The notes under the pieces: model-generated
What the model was told of the DNA's origin: nothing
The model's database searches: none
What the model saw: the letters and a program-made list of their open reading frames with translations, nothing else
Assembly (NCBI RefSeq): GCF_040782645.1
Contig: NZ_CP160403.1
Coordinates: 248,001 to 312,000 of the forward strand
DNA from: Streptomyces sp. HUAS ZL42
GTDB taxonomy: Bacteria; Actinomycetota; Actinomycetes; Streptomycetales; Streptomycetaceae
Reading direction: 5' to 3'
Length of the DNA: 64,000 nucleotides
Program-made: the position numbers and the translations under genes
In this document: positions 50,724 through 60,091 of the stretch, piece by piece
Numbering within the stretch: position 1 is the first letter of the stretch
Layout: every line of letters begins with the position of its first letter

Positions 50724-51302
50724 TCAGCGTCGATCGGCTACACCATCACGCGGGACGCCATCTCCACCAGACGGGACGGCCGGAACCGCGGCCCCCCCGC
50801 CAGGCCGGGCGGAGGGTGGAGGGGGCGGCGGGCCGAACGGGTCCTTGGCGTCGATGGGAGGGGCCTCCTTCGGACGGTGGTTGCCGGGCTTGCAGCCGGC
50901 GAAGGGCCCGGACGGGTCCCGCAGCGAGGTCATCACCGGTCCGAGGTAGTCCCGGTGCCAGTTGGCGGGCCCGCACATCCCGGAGCCAGGACCGGTCAAC
51001 TCGGCCCAGGCGAGCCACAGGCCGTGGAGTTGGGCAACGGCTTCCGGGTGCTCCCACCAGCGGGAGCACCACGGGGCCGTGGAGGTGACCTCCCTGCCGT
51101 AGACCGGCAGCAGCACGTGGTGGGTCCACAAGGTCAACTGCCTGAGGATCTGGGCGTATTCACGCCCCTCCTTGTAGAGGATGAAGAGCGGTGGGCTCGG
51201 AGGTTTCTTCTGGGAATCCGCGCTTTCCGTCCTTGCGTCGACTCCCTTGGTGGGAGTGGCGCTCCGCTCCTGTACGGAGACTTCGACGGTCTCGGTGGAC
51301 AT
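50724..51302 (-). CDS. DUF4913 family protein
   Basis: 192 residues. The core (LFILYKEGREYAQILRQLTL, APWCSRWWEHPEAVAQLHGL, WHRDYLGPVMTSLRDPSGPF) is DUF4913, found mostly in actinomycete plasmids and integrative elements; function unknown. Thr/Ser-rich N terminus and Pro-rich C terminus. ATG at 51302 is taken as start since the open frame upstream lacks similarity. Suggests element-derived DNA, in line with the conjugation genes at 58.5-64 kb. Confidence 0.8.
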   Translation of the reverse strand: MSTETVEVSVQERSATPTKGVDARTESADSQKKPPSPPLFILYKEGREYAQILRQLTLWTHHVLLPVYGREVTSTAPWCSRWWEHPEAVAQLHGLWLAWAELTGPGSGMCGPANWHRDYLGPVMTSLRDPSGPFAGCKPGNHRPKEAPPIDAKDPFGPPPPPPSARPGGGAAVPAVPSGGDGVPRDGVADRR

Positions 51303-51664
51303 GGCAGCCCCGCTTTCTCCAGGCGGCTCCAGCTTGGTTCGTGCATGGGCACCACGTGCACAGGCGGCGTACGGTTCACCGACTACGAGTGGATCGCCTT
51401 CCCCTGCCGGCATCTGCCCGAGGGGAGCAGCGACAGTCTCCACACCGACACCACACGCACCGGCGCACTTCCCACCGTTGCGAACAAGTCCGATAACTGA
51501 ACGCTCCACACATCAGGGGACACGAGCCGAGGAAGGTGGTGAACCGAAACCCTGGGAGGAACGTTGTGCCTTTCGACCGGAACGCGTACCCGGTATACGG
51601 CGCCGAAGTCAGCGCGCCACAGGCTCCGTGCGGAGTGACCATCCGCCCAGAAGGGAAGGGTGAA
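51303..51664. other. Divergent intergenic region
   Basis: About 360 bases between the divergent DUF4913 and repeat-protein genes. It must hold their promoters, but no clear -35/-10 pair or palindrome was picked out. A GTG at 51536 with AGGAAGG could extend the repeat protein by 43 residues. Confidence 0.4.
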
Positions 51665-52885
51665 ATGACTACACCACCGCGCCCAACAGGCTCACCCCAC
51701 TCAGAACGCAGCGACCAGTCCTGGGACAGCTCACGTTCGAACGCCAGCAACTACGGCACCATCGAGCTGCGCGAGAGCCGTAGGACCGGGCAGACGAGGG
51801 TGTCCGTGCCAGGTCGTCCGACTGAGGTCCCGGAAGACGCACCCGCGCTTCCCCCGAACGCCGAGGTCGGCCTATACGACCGACGCAACAATCAGTATTT
51901 CTCGTACGCCACCCTCGAGGGCATGGGCGAGACCCTTATGCGCTGGAGCAACGAGGCAGTGCAGTGGGTCGCGGAGCACCGGGTAGAACTCTTGAAGGCG
52001 CTTGGCGATCTCGCTCCCTCCGGGGTACAGGGTCTGTCCCCGTGGATGCCCGCCAAGGAGGCGGTGAACGCAACGGGAATCGGCCTTCAAGGCGCCAAGG
52101 GTGCCTGGGAGATCGCCGCTCAGCTCCAGGAACGCTTCAAGGGGGGTCAACAGCTCGACAGGACCAAATTGGCGGCGAGCGTGGCCCGACTGGCATCCGT
52201 GGCGCTCAACACGGCCGGCGCCGTAATGGAGGAGGGGACCCGGGAATACAACGCGCTCAACGGACTGGGGACCGGAATCGCCTGGGGCGCGGCAGGCGTT
52301 GAATTCGCGCGCGACCTGGCTATGCACAAGCAGCGTGAGCCGCTCACGGACCCCGAGCAGGCAGATCCCGCGTCCGTATCCGAGCAGGAGGCCTACAGAC
52401 TTCCTTCGCTCGACCTCGAGGGTGGGGACCTCGGACTGCAGCAGTTCTCGGGGGACCTCGGGGACCTCGCAGACAGGTTTTCGAACCTCAGCTACCACGG
52501 CGAATCCGCCGTCGAGAACGCCACCCACGGCCCCGTCAGTTACGCCACCTACGACGACCCCAGCACCGTCAGGTACGCCACCTACGGCGAATCCAGCACC
52601 GCCGGCCACTCCACCGGCTACGCCCCCTACGGCGAATCCAGCACCGCCGACCAGGCCACCTACTACGGCGACCCCAGCACCGCCGACCAGGCCACCTACT
52701 ACGGCGACCCCAGCACCGCCGGCCACTCCACCGGCTACGCCCCCTACGGCGACCCCAGCACCGCCAACTACGCCACCTACCGCGGAGCCACTTACTCCGG
52801 CGGCTCCGCCGACTCCAGCGTGCCTCCGTCCGCCCATGGGCGTCGCGACAAGGGGAAAGGCAAGCAGCCGCAGGGAAGGGGATGA
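51665..52885 (+). CDS. Tyr/Ser/Thr repeat protein of unknown function
   Basis: 406 residues. N-terminal polar segment, a helical middle (about 90-250: ETLMRWSNEAVQWVAEHRVE, LNTAGAVMEEG, GLGTGIAWGAAGVEF) and, from about 290, seven units of roughly 12-15 residues with YGxxSTAxxAT cores, ending in a basic tail (GRRDKGKGKQPQ). No signal peptide or sure membrane helix. ATG at 51665 has GAAGGG; GTG at 51536 is the alternative. I do not recognise the family; it could be a self-assembling or glycosylated scaffold, but this is a guess. Confidence 0.6.
   Translation: MTTPPRPTGSPHSERSDQSWDSSRSNASNYGTIELRESRRTGQTRVSVPGRPTEVPEDAPALPPNAEVGLYDRRNNQYFSYATLEGMGETLMRWSNEAVQWVAEHRVELLKALGDLAPSGVQGLSPWMPAKEAVNATGIGLQGAKGAWEIAAQLQERFKGGQQLDRTKLAASVARLASVALNTAGAVMEEGTREYNALNGLGTGIAWGAAGVEFARDLAMHKQREPLTDPEQADPASVSEQEAYRLPSLDLEGGDLGLQQFSGDLGDLADRFSNLSYHGESAVENATHGPVSYATYDDPSTVRYATYGESSTAGHSTGYAPYGESSTADQATYYGDPSTADQATYYGDPSTAGHSTGYAPYGDPSTANYATYRGATYSGGSADSSVPPSAHGRRDKGKGKQPQGRG
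52530..52795 (+). repeat. In-frame repeat array (36-bp core unit)
   Basis: Units built on CTACGGCGA-C/A-CCCAGCACCGCC. Two perfect 36-bp copies start at 52642 and 52678; others are variants with longer spacers. All three forward frames and one reverse frame are open through the array. Confidence 0.8.
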
Positions 52886-53080
52886 TCCTGCCGGCGAGGC
52901 CGCTGCCTCGGTAAACCGATTCACTCGGGTAGGGGTGGGCGCCCGGCGGTCCAAGTCGGAGCGTGGCAGGCCGACCGACACCGCGACCGCCGGGCGCCCA
53001 TCCGCGTCACCGAGGGCAACGCGCGTTACTGATCTCTTCGGACTGTTGTCGGATGCTGATCCCTGCGGTAGGCCGGTGGT

Positions 53081-53563
53081 ATGCGGTACGCGCAGGGCGG
53101 TGGGCTGACCGCCGAGCGGCGGAAGTTTCGTGAGCGGATCCGGTACCAGGCCGGTGAGCGGTTCGCACGCAGTGAGAGAACCGCGGTGATCGCGAGGGAT
53201 CTGCGGGTGAGTGAGCGGTCGGTGGAGCGCTGGCGTCGTGCCTGGCAGGAGGGCGGGATGGACGCCCTCGCCTCCACGGGACCGGCCAAACTTCCCAAGG
53301 TGTCCGACTTACAGTTCGCCGTGCTGGAGGAGGAGTTGGCCCTCGGGCCGGCCGAGCACGGCTGGGAGGACCAGCGGTGGACCCTGGCACGGGTCAGAGC
53401 GCTGATCGCCTGGAAGTTCGGCATCGACTGCTCCTCGGCAGCCGTCTGGCGGCTGCTGCACCGGCACGGCTGGTCCTGGCAGTGCCCGGCCCGCCGCGCG
53501 CTGGAACGCGACGAGCATGCGGTCGAGCTGTGGAAGAAGGACGTGTGGCCGCAGGTGGAATGA
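53081..53563 (+). CDS. IS630 transposase OrfA (DNA-binding part)
   Basis: 160 residues with a helix-turn-helix region (RTAVIARDLRVSERSVERWR) and a second winged-helix-like segment (FGIDCSSAAVWRLLHRHGWS). It stops at 53563, overlapping OrfB (ATGA). In such elements a -1 shift can fuse OrfA to OrfB; OrfB is in the -1 frame here. Confidence 0.85.
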   Translation: MRYAQGGGLTAERRKFRERIRYQAGERFARSERTAVIARDLRVSERSVERWRRAWQEGGMDALASTGPAKLPKVSDLQFAVLEEELALGPAEHGWEDQRWTLARVRALIAWKFGIDCSSAAVWRLLHRHGWSWQCPARRALERDEHAVELWKKDVWPQVE

Positions 53564-54174
53564 CCGCGGCGGCGCTGGGGGCCTACATCGTCTTCGAGGA
53601 CGAGGCGGGGTTTTCCATGACACCGCCGCGGGCCCGCACCTGGGGCCGACGTGGGCACACGCCGGTGGTCCGGGTGCGCGGCCGCTCCTGGCGCCGCTGG
53701 TCGATCGCCGCCATGTGCTGCTACAAGCAAGGAGAAACCTCCCGGCTGATCTACCGGCCGCGCCGCCACCGCAAGCACAAGGGCAAAGGGCGCGACAGCT
53801 TCTCCTGGCGCGACTACCGCGACCTGGCGGTGCGCGCGCACCTCCAGCTCAAGGCCCCGATCGTGCTCGTCTGGGACAATCTCAATACCCATCTCGCCGC
53901 CGGCATGCGCCAGTACGCGGACGAACACGACTGGCTCACCATCGTCCAACTTCCCTCTTATGCACCGGACTTGAATCCGGCGGAAGGCGTCTGGTCGCTG
54001 TTACGGCGCGGCCCGCTGGCCAACACCGCATTCACCGACGACGACCACCTCGAACGCACCCTCCGCCGCGGACTTCGCCATATCCAGTTACGGCACGACC
54101 TCATCGACGGCTGCCTTGCCGGCACCGGACTCAGCCTCACCCACCACCCGACAACAATCCGAGGAAATCAGTAA
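53560..54174 (+). CDS. IS630 transposase OrfB (DDE catalytic part)
   Basis: 204 residues carrying all three catalytic acids: VFEDEAGF (Asp), LVWDNLNTHL (Asp) and YAPDLNPAEGVWSLL (Glu). ATG at 53560 overlaps the OrfA stop; fusion by frameshift or reinitiation are both possible. The stop abuts the right terminal repeat. Confidence 0.85.
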   Translation: MTAAALGAYIVFEDEAGFSMTPPRARTWGRRGHTPVVRVRGRSWRRWSIAAMCCYKQGETSRLIYRPRRHRKHKGKGRDSFSWRDYRDLAVRAHLQLKAPIVLVWDNLNTHLAAGMRQYADEHDWLTIVQLPSYAPDLNPAEGVWSLLRRGPLANTAFTDDDHLERTLRRGLRHIQLRHDLIDGCLAGTGLSLTHHPTTIRGNQ

Positions 54175-54175
54175 C

Positions 54176-55384
54176 TGGCAGAGCACACCGCAGTGACCAC
54201 GGCGCGCCCGAAGGCCCAGACAGCCCCCACGAGCCTCAACGGCAGCCGACCGGGAGCGGCCCTGGCCTCGCACCTTCATCGCAGTCCCGGTACCCCGTTC
54301 AACCTCGACCTCGGCTGAGAAGCCACGGCGGCCGGTGTGGGCCGCAGACCAACGGTGCTGCCGGGTCTGCATCTCCAGTAAGGACCCGCAGACCCGGCGC
54401 CCCGCCATTCAGCAACGCCTCTTCTGGCATGACGACCTCCTTGCGTACTCTCCGCTGCCGCCCTTCCCCATGTGCCAGGTTCCCCGGCCTGGGAGTGCTA
54501 CGGCGGCTCCGTCCCGCCCGGCCCGTTCGGCAGTCGGTGTGCCTATCCGCGCCTGCCGTCTGGACGGTCGGCTGGCCGGAGTCGAGAACGGGCGGGTCCC
54601 GTGATACCTCCCCGGACATTCCCGGACCACCGAGCGGGCGACCCCCGTACGCACCGCATCCGGCTCAGATCCACCAGGTTCGAGCCGGAGTCAAGGTTGA
54701 AGGGTGTAATAGCGCCGGTTCCTCGCGTACTCGTCTCCAACTCGCTTGCCGGCCCTGTCCCATCTGGCGGTTCTGGTCACATCCCGGCGTTGTCAGAGCT
54801 GCTCCCACCCTCCCCGGCACCACCCCGGTTCAGGCTGCCCTCAGCTACCCCGACGTGCTGCGAGAGGCCGCAGGCGACGTAGGGTTCGGACCGGGCGCGG
54901 TATTGGTCTTACGACCGGCCCGCTTCCCCGGCCCGCCCTTCGCACCGGACATGCAGCCCTCACCGCATCTGGCGCACCACGGACTCCCGCTGGACGGCAC
55001 GGCTCACGCCGTCGCCGTCTTCGCCCACGGTCTTGGGATGCTGTAGCCGCGCCAGCGATAAGGGGTCACCTTCACCCGCTGCGGGACGAACAGCGTGATC
55101 CCGTCCTCCTTGGGCCGCCATCCGGTTCACCGGTGAGATAGCGGCGCCGCAGAGTCCTCCAGCCGATTCCGGGATGCTGCCCGGACGCGGCTTCCGGCGC
55201 CCTGAGGCGCCGTTCTGTTGTCTCTTGGGCCAGCAGCCACCAGCGCCGCCATCCCCTCCCCGCTCACGGCCCTGGATGCGGCACCCTTCCCTACGGCGCA
55301 CACGAACGCGGACAGGCTTCCACCACCCGCATGGAGGGACAGCGGAAGCCTGCGCCGGTTCCTTCGCCTTCGCGGTCGGTCGGG
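54176..55384. other. 1.2-kb stretch without a recognisable gene
   Basis: Several long open frames on both strands reflect high GC only; none shows a family motif, ribosome site and consistent codon bias together. The plus-strand frame ending at 55046 has coding-like residues (AALSYPDVLREAAGDVGFGP) but no start. Probably degraded sequence. Confidence 0.5.
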
Positions 55385-56410
55385 TCAGCCGCAGACGCCG
55401 TCGTCGTGCCATACCGCCCAGGAGGTCGGGTCGTTCGGTACGGGGCCGGTGGCGTAGAAGGTCGCGGTGTACTTGTGGCCCGCGAAGGAGACCTCGTCAC
55501 CGGGGACGTACGACGAGGTGGAGTTCCACTCGGACGGGCAGGTGCCGCTCTCCGTACCTCCGTCGCCGCCGCCGGTGCCGCCGCCGTCAGTGCCGTCAGT
55601 GCCGTCAGTGCCGGCGAGGGTGACCGAGACGCTGTCGGAGGCGCCGGACACGTTCCCGGCGGCGTCCCGTGCCACGACGGTGAAGCTGTGGGTGGTGTTC
55701 GCGGACAGGCCGGGGACCGTGACGGTGGTGACCGTGCCCACTGAGAGCTGGTTGTCGCCGACGTAGACGTCGTAGCCGGTCACGCCGACGTTGTCGCTGG
55801 AGGCGTCCCAGGCCAGCGTCGCACTGGACGGGGTCTGGCCCGTCGAGCGCAGGTTCGCGGGCGCCGTCGGCGCCTCCGTGTCCCCGCCGCCACCGCCGCT
55901 GTTCCCACCAGCGCCGTTCCCGCCATCACCGTTCCCCCCAGCGCTGTTCCCACCAGCGCTGTTCCCGCCATCGCCGGTGTCGACGAACTTCCAGGTGATG
56001 CCGGTGACGGCGCCGACGTCCAGGTTGGCCAGTTTCTGGAAGGCGGCCTTGCTCAGGTCGATGTGCTCCGCCGTGCACCCCATGCACTGGTCCTTGACCG
56101 GCACGGTGATCGTGTTGCCGTTGTAGGTGACCTCGACGGACACGCCCTTGCAGAGGTCGTCGTCGTTCGGGTTGGCGGAGGTGAACAACTGGTGGGAGAC
56201 CGCGACGAGATCCTCGACAGCGGGGTTGATGTCGGTGCCGCACGCGCCCGTTCCCATGTTGTCGTACCAGGTCATCTTGCCGGTTCTGGAGTCGCTCACG
56301 GGGGTAGCGGACAAGTCCTGGCCGAAGCCGAACAGCGCGACCGCGGCGGCGCCGAGCAGGGCACCGGCCAACGGCACCGTCATAACGGTGCGCTTCAGAG
56401 CATGCTGCAT
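55385..56410 (-). CDS. Secreted expansin-like protein (RlpA-like barrel, FN3, CBM5/12)
   Basis: 341 residues. Signal peptide (about 1-35), double-psi beta-barrel about 40-145 (MTWYDNMGTGACG, catalytic-type Asp in HIDLSKAAF), Gly/Asn linker about 150-182 with GGNSA/GGNGD repeats, FN3 about 183-268 (NLRSTGQTPSSATLAWDAS) and a C-terminal CBM5/12 (CPSEWNSTSSYVPGDEVSF). Expansin-like proteins loosen polysaccharide walls without hydrolysis; the CBM points to chitin or cellulose. ATG at 56410 has GAGGAAG. Together with the GH128 and SGNH genes it suggests attack on fungal or plant walls. Confidence 0.88.
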   Translation of the reverse strand: MQHALKRTVMTVPLAGALLGAAAVALFGFGQDLSATPVSDSRTGKMTWYDNMGTGACGTDINPAVEDLVAVSHQLFTSANPNDDDLCKGVSVEVTYNGNTITVPVKDQCMGCTAEHIDLSKAAFQKLANLDVGAVTGITWKFVDTGDGGNSAGGNSAGGNGDGGNGAGGNSGGGGGDTEAPTAPANLRSTGQTPSSATLAWDASSDNVGVTGYDVYVGDNQLSVGTVTTVTVPGLSANTTHSFTVVARDAAGNVSGASDSVSVTLAGTDGTDGTDGGGTGGGDGGTESGTCPSEWNSTSSYVPGDEVSFAGHKYTATFYATGPVPNDPTSWAVWHDDGVCG

Positions 56411-56538
56411 ATGTCTTCCTCGGGACAGGTGAACAGGGACTGTTTCCGGTTCCTCTGGACTTCACGGATCAGGAATCCACGGCGGCTTCGCCGCTCGCGG
56501 TGGGGAAGGTGAATGACACGCCGAACGCCCTGCTCCGG

Positions 56539-57108
56539 TCACCGTCCGCGGGCCTGCCGGGAGGCAGGCGACGTGGCAGGGCGCCGGGGGCCGGATGCCT
56601 TGGTGGGATCGCTGTGTACGGGCCTCGGTGCGGGCGACGTGGCCTCAGGAAAGCCCGATGGCCTCATACCGGCCACCTCTGCCGAGTGCGCCGGCACAGG
56701 CGGCTGCCGCGGCTGCCCTTGCTGCCACGGGGGCGGAGGGTGACCCCATGTGTGCGGCGACGGCAACGGCGAATAGCCGGCATGCGAAGACGGGGTGACC
56801 GGGCCTGTGTTCCAGTTACCCGTCCCCGGTGTGGCAGGTGGCGGCGACGACTGCTCCTGCCCCCATGACTTCGTTCCTGCCGGATTCTCGGACGACGACC
56901 GCTGCCTCGACACCTTCCGTCCGATGGCAGCCCAGATCACCATCCCTGCCAGCCCGAACGGCAGCGCCATCCCCAGCGTCGCTCCCAGCGTGAGTCCCAC
57001 GCCCAGTCCGAACAGCCCGCCCCAAAAAGTTGCCGTCCTCGACAGCGTCCGTGCGATCCCCCGTCCAGTCCTCAGCAGCGCCCGCCCGATTCTCTTCGCT
57101 ATTCCCAC
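56539..57108 (-). CDS. Small membrane protein with Pro-rich tail
   Basis: 189 residues. A basic amphipathic N terminus (KRIGRALLRTGRGIARTLSR), one or two hydrophobic helices about 25-65 (GGLFGLGVGLTLGATLGMAL) and a long Pro/Ser/Gly cytosolic or surface tail. GTG at 57108 with GGAG 8 bases upstream. No family recognised. Confidence 0.55.
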   Translation of the reverse strand: MGIAKRIGRALLRTGRGIARTLSRTATFWGGLFGLGVGLTLGATLGMALPFGLAGMVIWAAIGRKVSRQRSSSENPAGTKSWGQEQSSPPPATPGTGNWNTGPVTPSSHAGYSPLPSPHTWGHPPPPWQQGQPRQPPVPAHSAEVAGMRPSGFPEATSPAPRPVHSDPTKASGPRRPATSPASRQARGR

Positions 57109-57253
57109 AACTGCTGCTCCGGATCGCGACGTCGGTGTGGACAGGGCACATCAGGGCGTGGCAACACATCAGCATGCGTGGTAGTGGAGACTCCGCCGCC
57201 GGAGGACCGGGCCCGGCGACAGCGGGAGAGTGTCGTCAGGCCCGGCCCCGCAG

Positions 57254-57281
57254 GGAGGCCGCCGGGGGGACGGCGGCCTCC
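57254..57281. terminator. 10-bp GC hairpin
   Basis: Arms 57254-57263 and 57272-57281. It lies between the SGNH gene and the small membrane protein gene and could separate their transcripts. Nothing else is seen in 57109-57469. Confidence 0.6.
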
Positions 57282-57469
57282 TGTGCCCCACAACGGGAAT
57301 GAAGCCGGAGTGGTTCATCGCGTTGTTTCGGGCTGGCCTCCCGGTGACGCGGGGGTTCAGCACTTGTCGGGCCGCGGTTGGCCGGCGTCCCCGCGGCGCA
57401 TCGTTTCGCCCGCGTACCTCAGTAGCCCAGCGCCTCATCGACATGGACGATGCCCAAGGGGCCGGGCGT

Positions 57470-57500
57470 GGCGGCCCGGGAAGGTTTCCCCCGGGCCGCC
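57470..57500. terminator. 11-bp hairpin after the SGNH hydrolase gene
   Basis: Arms 57470-57480 and 57490-57500 with a 9-base loop, 7 bases downstream of the SGNH gene stop on the minus strand. Confidence 0.75.
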
Positions 57501-57507
57501 AGGGCCG

Positions 57508-58344
57508 TCAGCCCCAGGTGGCGCTGAACTTCTCGCCGTAGCCCTTGGCGTGGCCCGCCAGGTTGGGGTGGAAGGTCACAGTCGGATCGGTCGGGTCGAC
57601 GCCGTGGATCCACGGGTCGTTGCTGCATGCCTCGTGCCCGTTGAAATGCTCGCGCATGTCGATGAAGTAGACACCCGCCTTGGTGGTAGCGGCCATGGTG
57701 CCCTCCGCCAGCGCGTCGGCGAGCGCGTTCATGTTGGCCCGCTTGTCGGCGCTGAGGTCGATCGGGGCAGCGCACGAACCGCTCTCGGCGATCACCCGCG
57801 GGTAGCCGAACACGAGGACCAGGGCCCGTGGCGCGCGGGCCTTGATGTCGGTGTACAGGGCGGAGAGTTCCTCCACCATCTGGTTCTTGGCGTAGTGCGA
57901 CATCCACTGCGTGGCCGTCTTGCAGTAGGCGTCGTCCTCGGTGAGGCACGCCCGCGCCACCGAGGCGAACTGGGCGTCGTTGCCGCCCACCGTGACCGTG
58001 ACGAGGTTGGTCTCCTCGGTCACGGCGGACAGCTGCTTCTCCCGCACGTCAGCGATGGTCGCACCGCTGCAGGTGACGTCTCTCAGAACCCAGTCGGAAT
58101 GGCGGAACGCCCACTGGTTCGGATAGTTGTTCTCGCTCCGCAGGCAGGCGCCGCTGGAGGGGTCGTTCCGGCCCGCGCCGACCCCGGATGCGTACGAATC
58201 CCCGAGCGCGGTGTACCGACCCATTTCCCGCTGTGCAGAGGTGCTGGCCGCGGTCTGCGTACCTCCTAGGGGAGCGCTGACCGCAGCTCCCGTAGCGGCG
58301 ACTGTCAGCAAGGCGGCAACGGCGGCCGACTTCAGTTTGCGCAT
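57508..58344 (-). CDS. Secreted SGNH/GDSL-family hydrolase
   Basis: 278 residues with a signal peptide (KLKSAAVAALLTVAATGAAV). SGNH blocks: Ser50 in GDSYASG, Gly in the DVTCSGATI region, GGND, and catalytic Asp/His in TFHPNLAGHAKG. Cys residues fit the disulfide pattern of Streptomyces secreted lipases/esterases such as SCO1725-type enzymes. ATG at 58344 has AAGGAAG. Hydrolyses an ester outside the cell; substrate unknown. Single-gene unit ended by a hairpin. Confidence 0.92.
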   Translation of the reverse strand: MRKLKSAAVAALLTVAATGAAVSAPLGGTQTAASTSAQREMGRYTALGDSYASGVGAGRNDPSSGACLRSENNYPNQWAFRHSDWVLRDVTCSGATIADVREKQLSAVTEETNLVTVTVGGNDAQFASVARACLTEDDAYCKTATQWMSHYAKNQMVEELSALYTDIKARAPRALVLVFGYPRVIAESGSCAAPIDLSADKRANMNALADALAEGTMAATTKAGVYFIDMREHFNGHEACSNDPWIHGVDPTDPTVTFHPNLAGHAKGYGEKFSATWG

Positions 58345-58572
58345 GGCTTCCTTCTTGATCGTCGAGCCTGGATCAGGCTCAGCTGCGGTTCGACTTGGAA
58401 TGCGCGTGATCCACGCCACTGTCCGCGGATCCGCCGGGAAGCGGCCGTCGGTGGCGGTCCCGGCGAGGAGGCCGCCCGGAGGAGAGGAAGTGGTGCGGCC
58501 TCAGCCACCTCAACGGGATGAGCGGCCCAGTGGTTCAATGCGCCTGCACGGACAACTCGACCTGGCACAGGC

Positions 58573-60042
58573 CTACTTGTTCCACCTCTTGTTGGTGTCG
58601 TTGACCTCCAGCTCCGCCGCCGTCAGGTCCACGTGCAGCGGGATTCCGGGGCGGCTGCCGACCTTGATCAGAAAGTTGCCGAGGCCGGGCGGGTCGGCGC
58701 GGCGGCCGCCCGCGGTGTCCCAGGCGGGTGGGGTGGACCAGTCGACCAGCAGGCGTTTCTCCGCCTCCGTAAGCTCCACGACCTGGGCCAGCTGCGGCAT
58801 CTCGGCCGGAGGCAGGCCCGCGCAGATCACCATGCCGGCGCGTTCGACGAAGCCCTTGGCCTTGGTGCGGTCCTCCTCGGTGGGCAGGGCGAGGAGGTCG
58901 TCGATGCTGTGCGTGACCATCGCCAGGCCGACGCCGCGCTGCCGGTCGAGGCGGGTGAGGGCGTTGACGCGGTCGACGAGGCCGCGGCCGGCCTGCAGGA
59001 CACGCCACAGCTCGTCCATGACGAGGAAGTAGTTGCGCTGCGGCTCCAGACCGGCGTCCGCCAGGGCGTGCGCCGCGGAGACCGCGCCGAAGCCGTAGGA
59101 CCAGCACGACAGCAGGGCCGCCGCCTGGAGCAGGATCTCGCTGTCGTCGATGCCGCTGACGTCGAAGCAGACGGGGCGGTCCAGCTTCATCGCCTCTGTC
59201 GTCGGGCGGGCGAAGGTGCCGCCCAGGCGCCCGTCGCCCAGCAGGGCGGTGAGTGACGCCTCCAGGTTCTCCGTGATGTCTCGGTAGCGAGTGATGTCGC
59301 CACGGTCCAGGGCGACCGAACGCACCGCCTCCGGAGCGTCCTTGATGACCTGTAGCAGGTCCCCGAGCACCGGTACACCCCGCCTCGAGCCGGCGGCGTG
59401 GCAGTCGTCCAGGACGTTCAGCGCCGCCGAGAGGATCGTCTCCTCGCGGTCCGTCGGCGGCGCCGAGCGCAGGATGGTCACCAGGGCCGAGACCATGTGG
59501 AGGCGACGGCCGTGGATGTCGGCGAGGAGGCGGCGGCGCGCGTCGCCGGTGAGCCGGGCTGCGGCCTGGAGGGACTCGCCGGGGTCGAGGACGTTGAGGT
59601 TGCCGCGGCCCCGGCCCAGGCTGATGACCTGGCCGCCGATCGCCCGGATCAGGTCCGCGTAGTCGGGCTTGAGGTCGCCGAAGATCAGGGGGTGGACGCC
59701 GTAGCCGGAGAGGCCGAGTGCCATGCGCCGTACGATCGTCGACTTGCCGAGGCCCGGGCGGCCCAGCACGAACATGGACGGGTTGGCCAGCAGGCCCGTG
59801 CGCATGAACCACGACACGGGGTCACAGCACACCGTGGCCCCGGAGTCCAGGTCGCGGCCCAGCGGCACCCCGACCATGGGGGTTCCGGCTCCGGCGCCGA
59901 ACGGCCACAGGCCGCAGACCTGGGCCGTGGTGCCGCGCCATTCGGGTGCGGGGTCGACGTAGCCGACCATGCCGCCGCCGGGGCCCGGCCAGCCCCGGGA
60001 CGTCGGGCGCGGCCCGCGGGGTTCCTTGGTCGTGCCTGCCAT
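58573..60042 (-). CDS. VirB4/TraC-like conjugation ATPase
   Basis: 489 residues. Walker A GRPGLGKST near 93, Walker B YFLVMDELWRV, and a typical VirB4 tail (RTKAKGFVERAGMVICAGLP). The N-terminal half of longer VirB4 proteins is absent; in actinomycete systems the ATPase is split this way. ATG at 60042 has AGGAGG. Last gene of the minus-strand set beginning right of the window; powers DNA transfer or protein secretion across the membrane. Confidence 0.88.
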   Translation of the reverse strand: MAGTTKEPRGPRPTSRGWPGPGGGMVGYVDPAPEWRGTTAQVCGLWPFGAGAGTPMVGVPLGRDLDSGATVCCDPVSWFMRTGLLANPSMFVLGRPGLGKSTIVRRMALGLSGYGVHPLIFGDLKPDYADLIRAIGGQVISLGRGRGNLNVLDPGESLQAAARLTGDARRRLLADIHGRRLHMVSALVTILRSAPPTDREETILSAALNVLDDCHAAGSRRGVPVLGDLLQVIKDAPEAVRSVALDRGDITRYRDITENLEASLTALLGDGRLGGTFARPTTEAMKLDRPVCFDVSGIDDSEILLQAAALLSCWSYGFGAVSAAHALADAGLEPQRNYFLVMDELWRVLQAGRGLVDRVNALTRLDRQRGVGLAMVTHSIDDLLALPTEEDRTKAKGFVERAGMVICAGLPPAEMPQLAQVVELTEAEKRLLVDWSTPPAWDTAGGRRADPPGLGNFLIKVGSRPGIPLHVDLTAAELEVNDTNKRWNK

Positions 60043-60091
60043 CGAGTCGATCCTCCTGTGTCGCCGTCGCCTTGCGTCTGTCTCCGTCGCC

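Larger units (their letters stand above)
53025..54175 (+). mobile_element. IS630-family insertion sequence, probably complete
   Basis: 1151 bp bounded by 28-bp inverted repeats (53025-53052 and 54148-54175) with 3 mismatches, each starting GTTACTGAT. Two overlapping ORFs lie inside. No other intact copy is in the window; the fragment at 27.8 kb is a different IS630 type. Confidence 0.88.
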
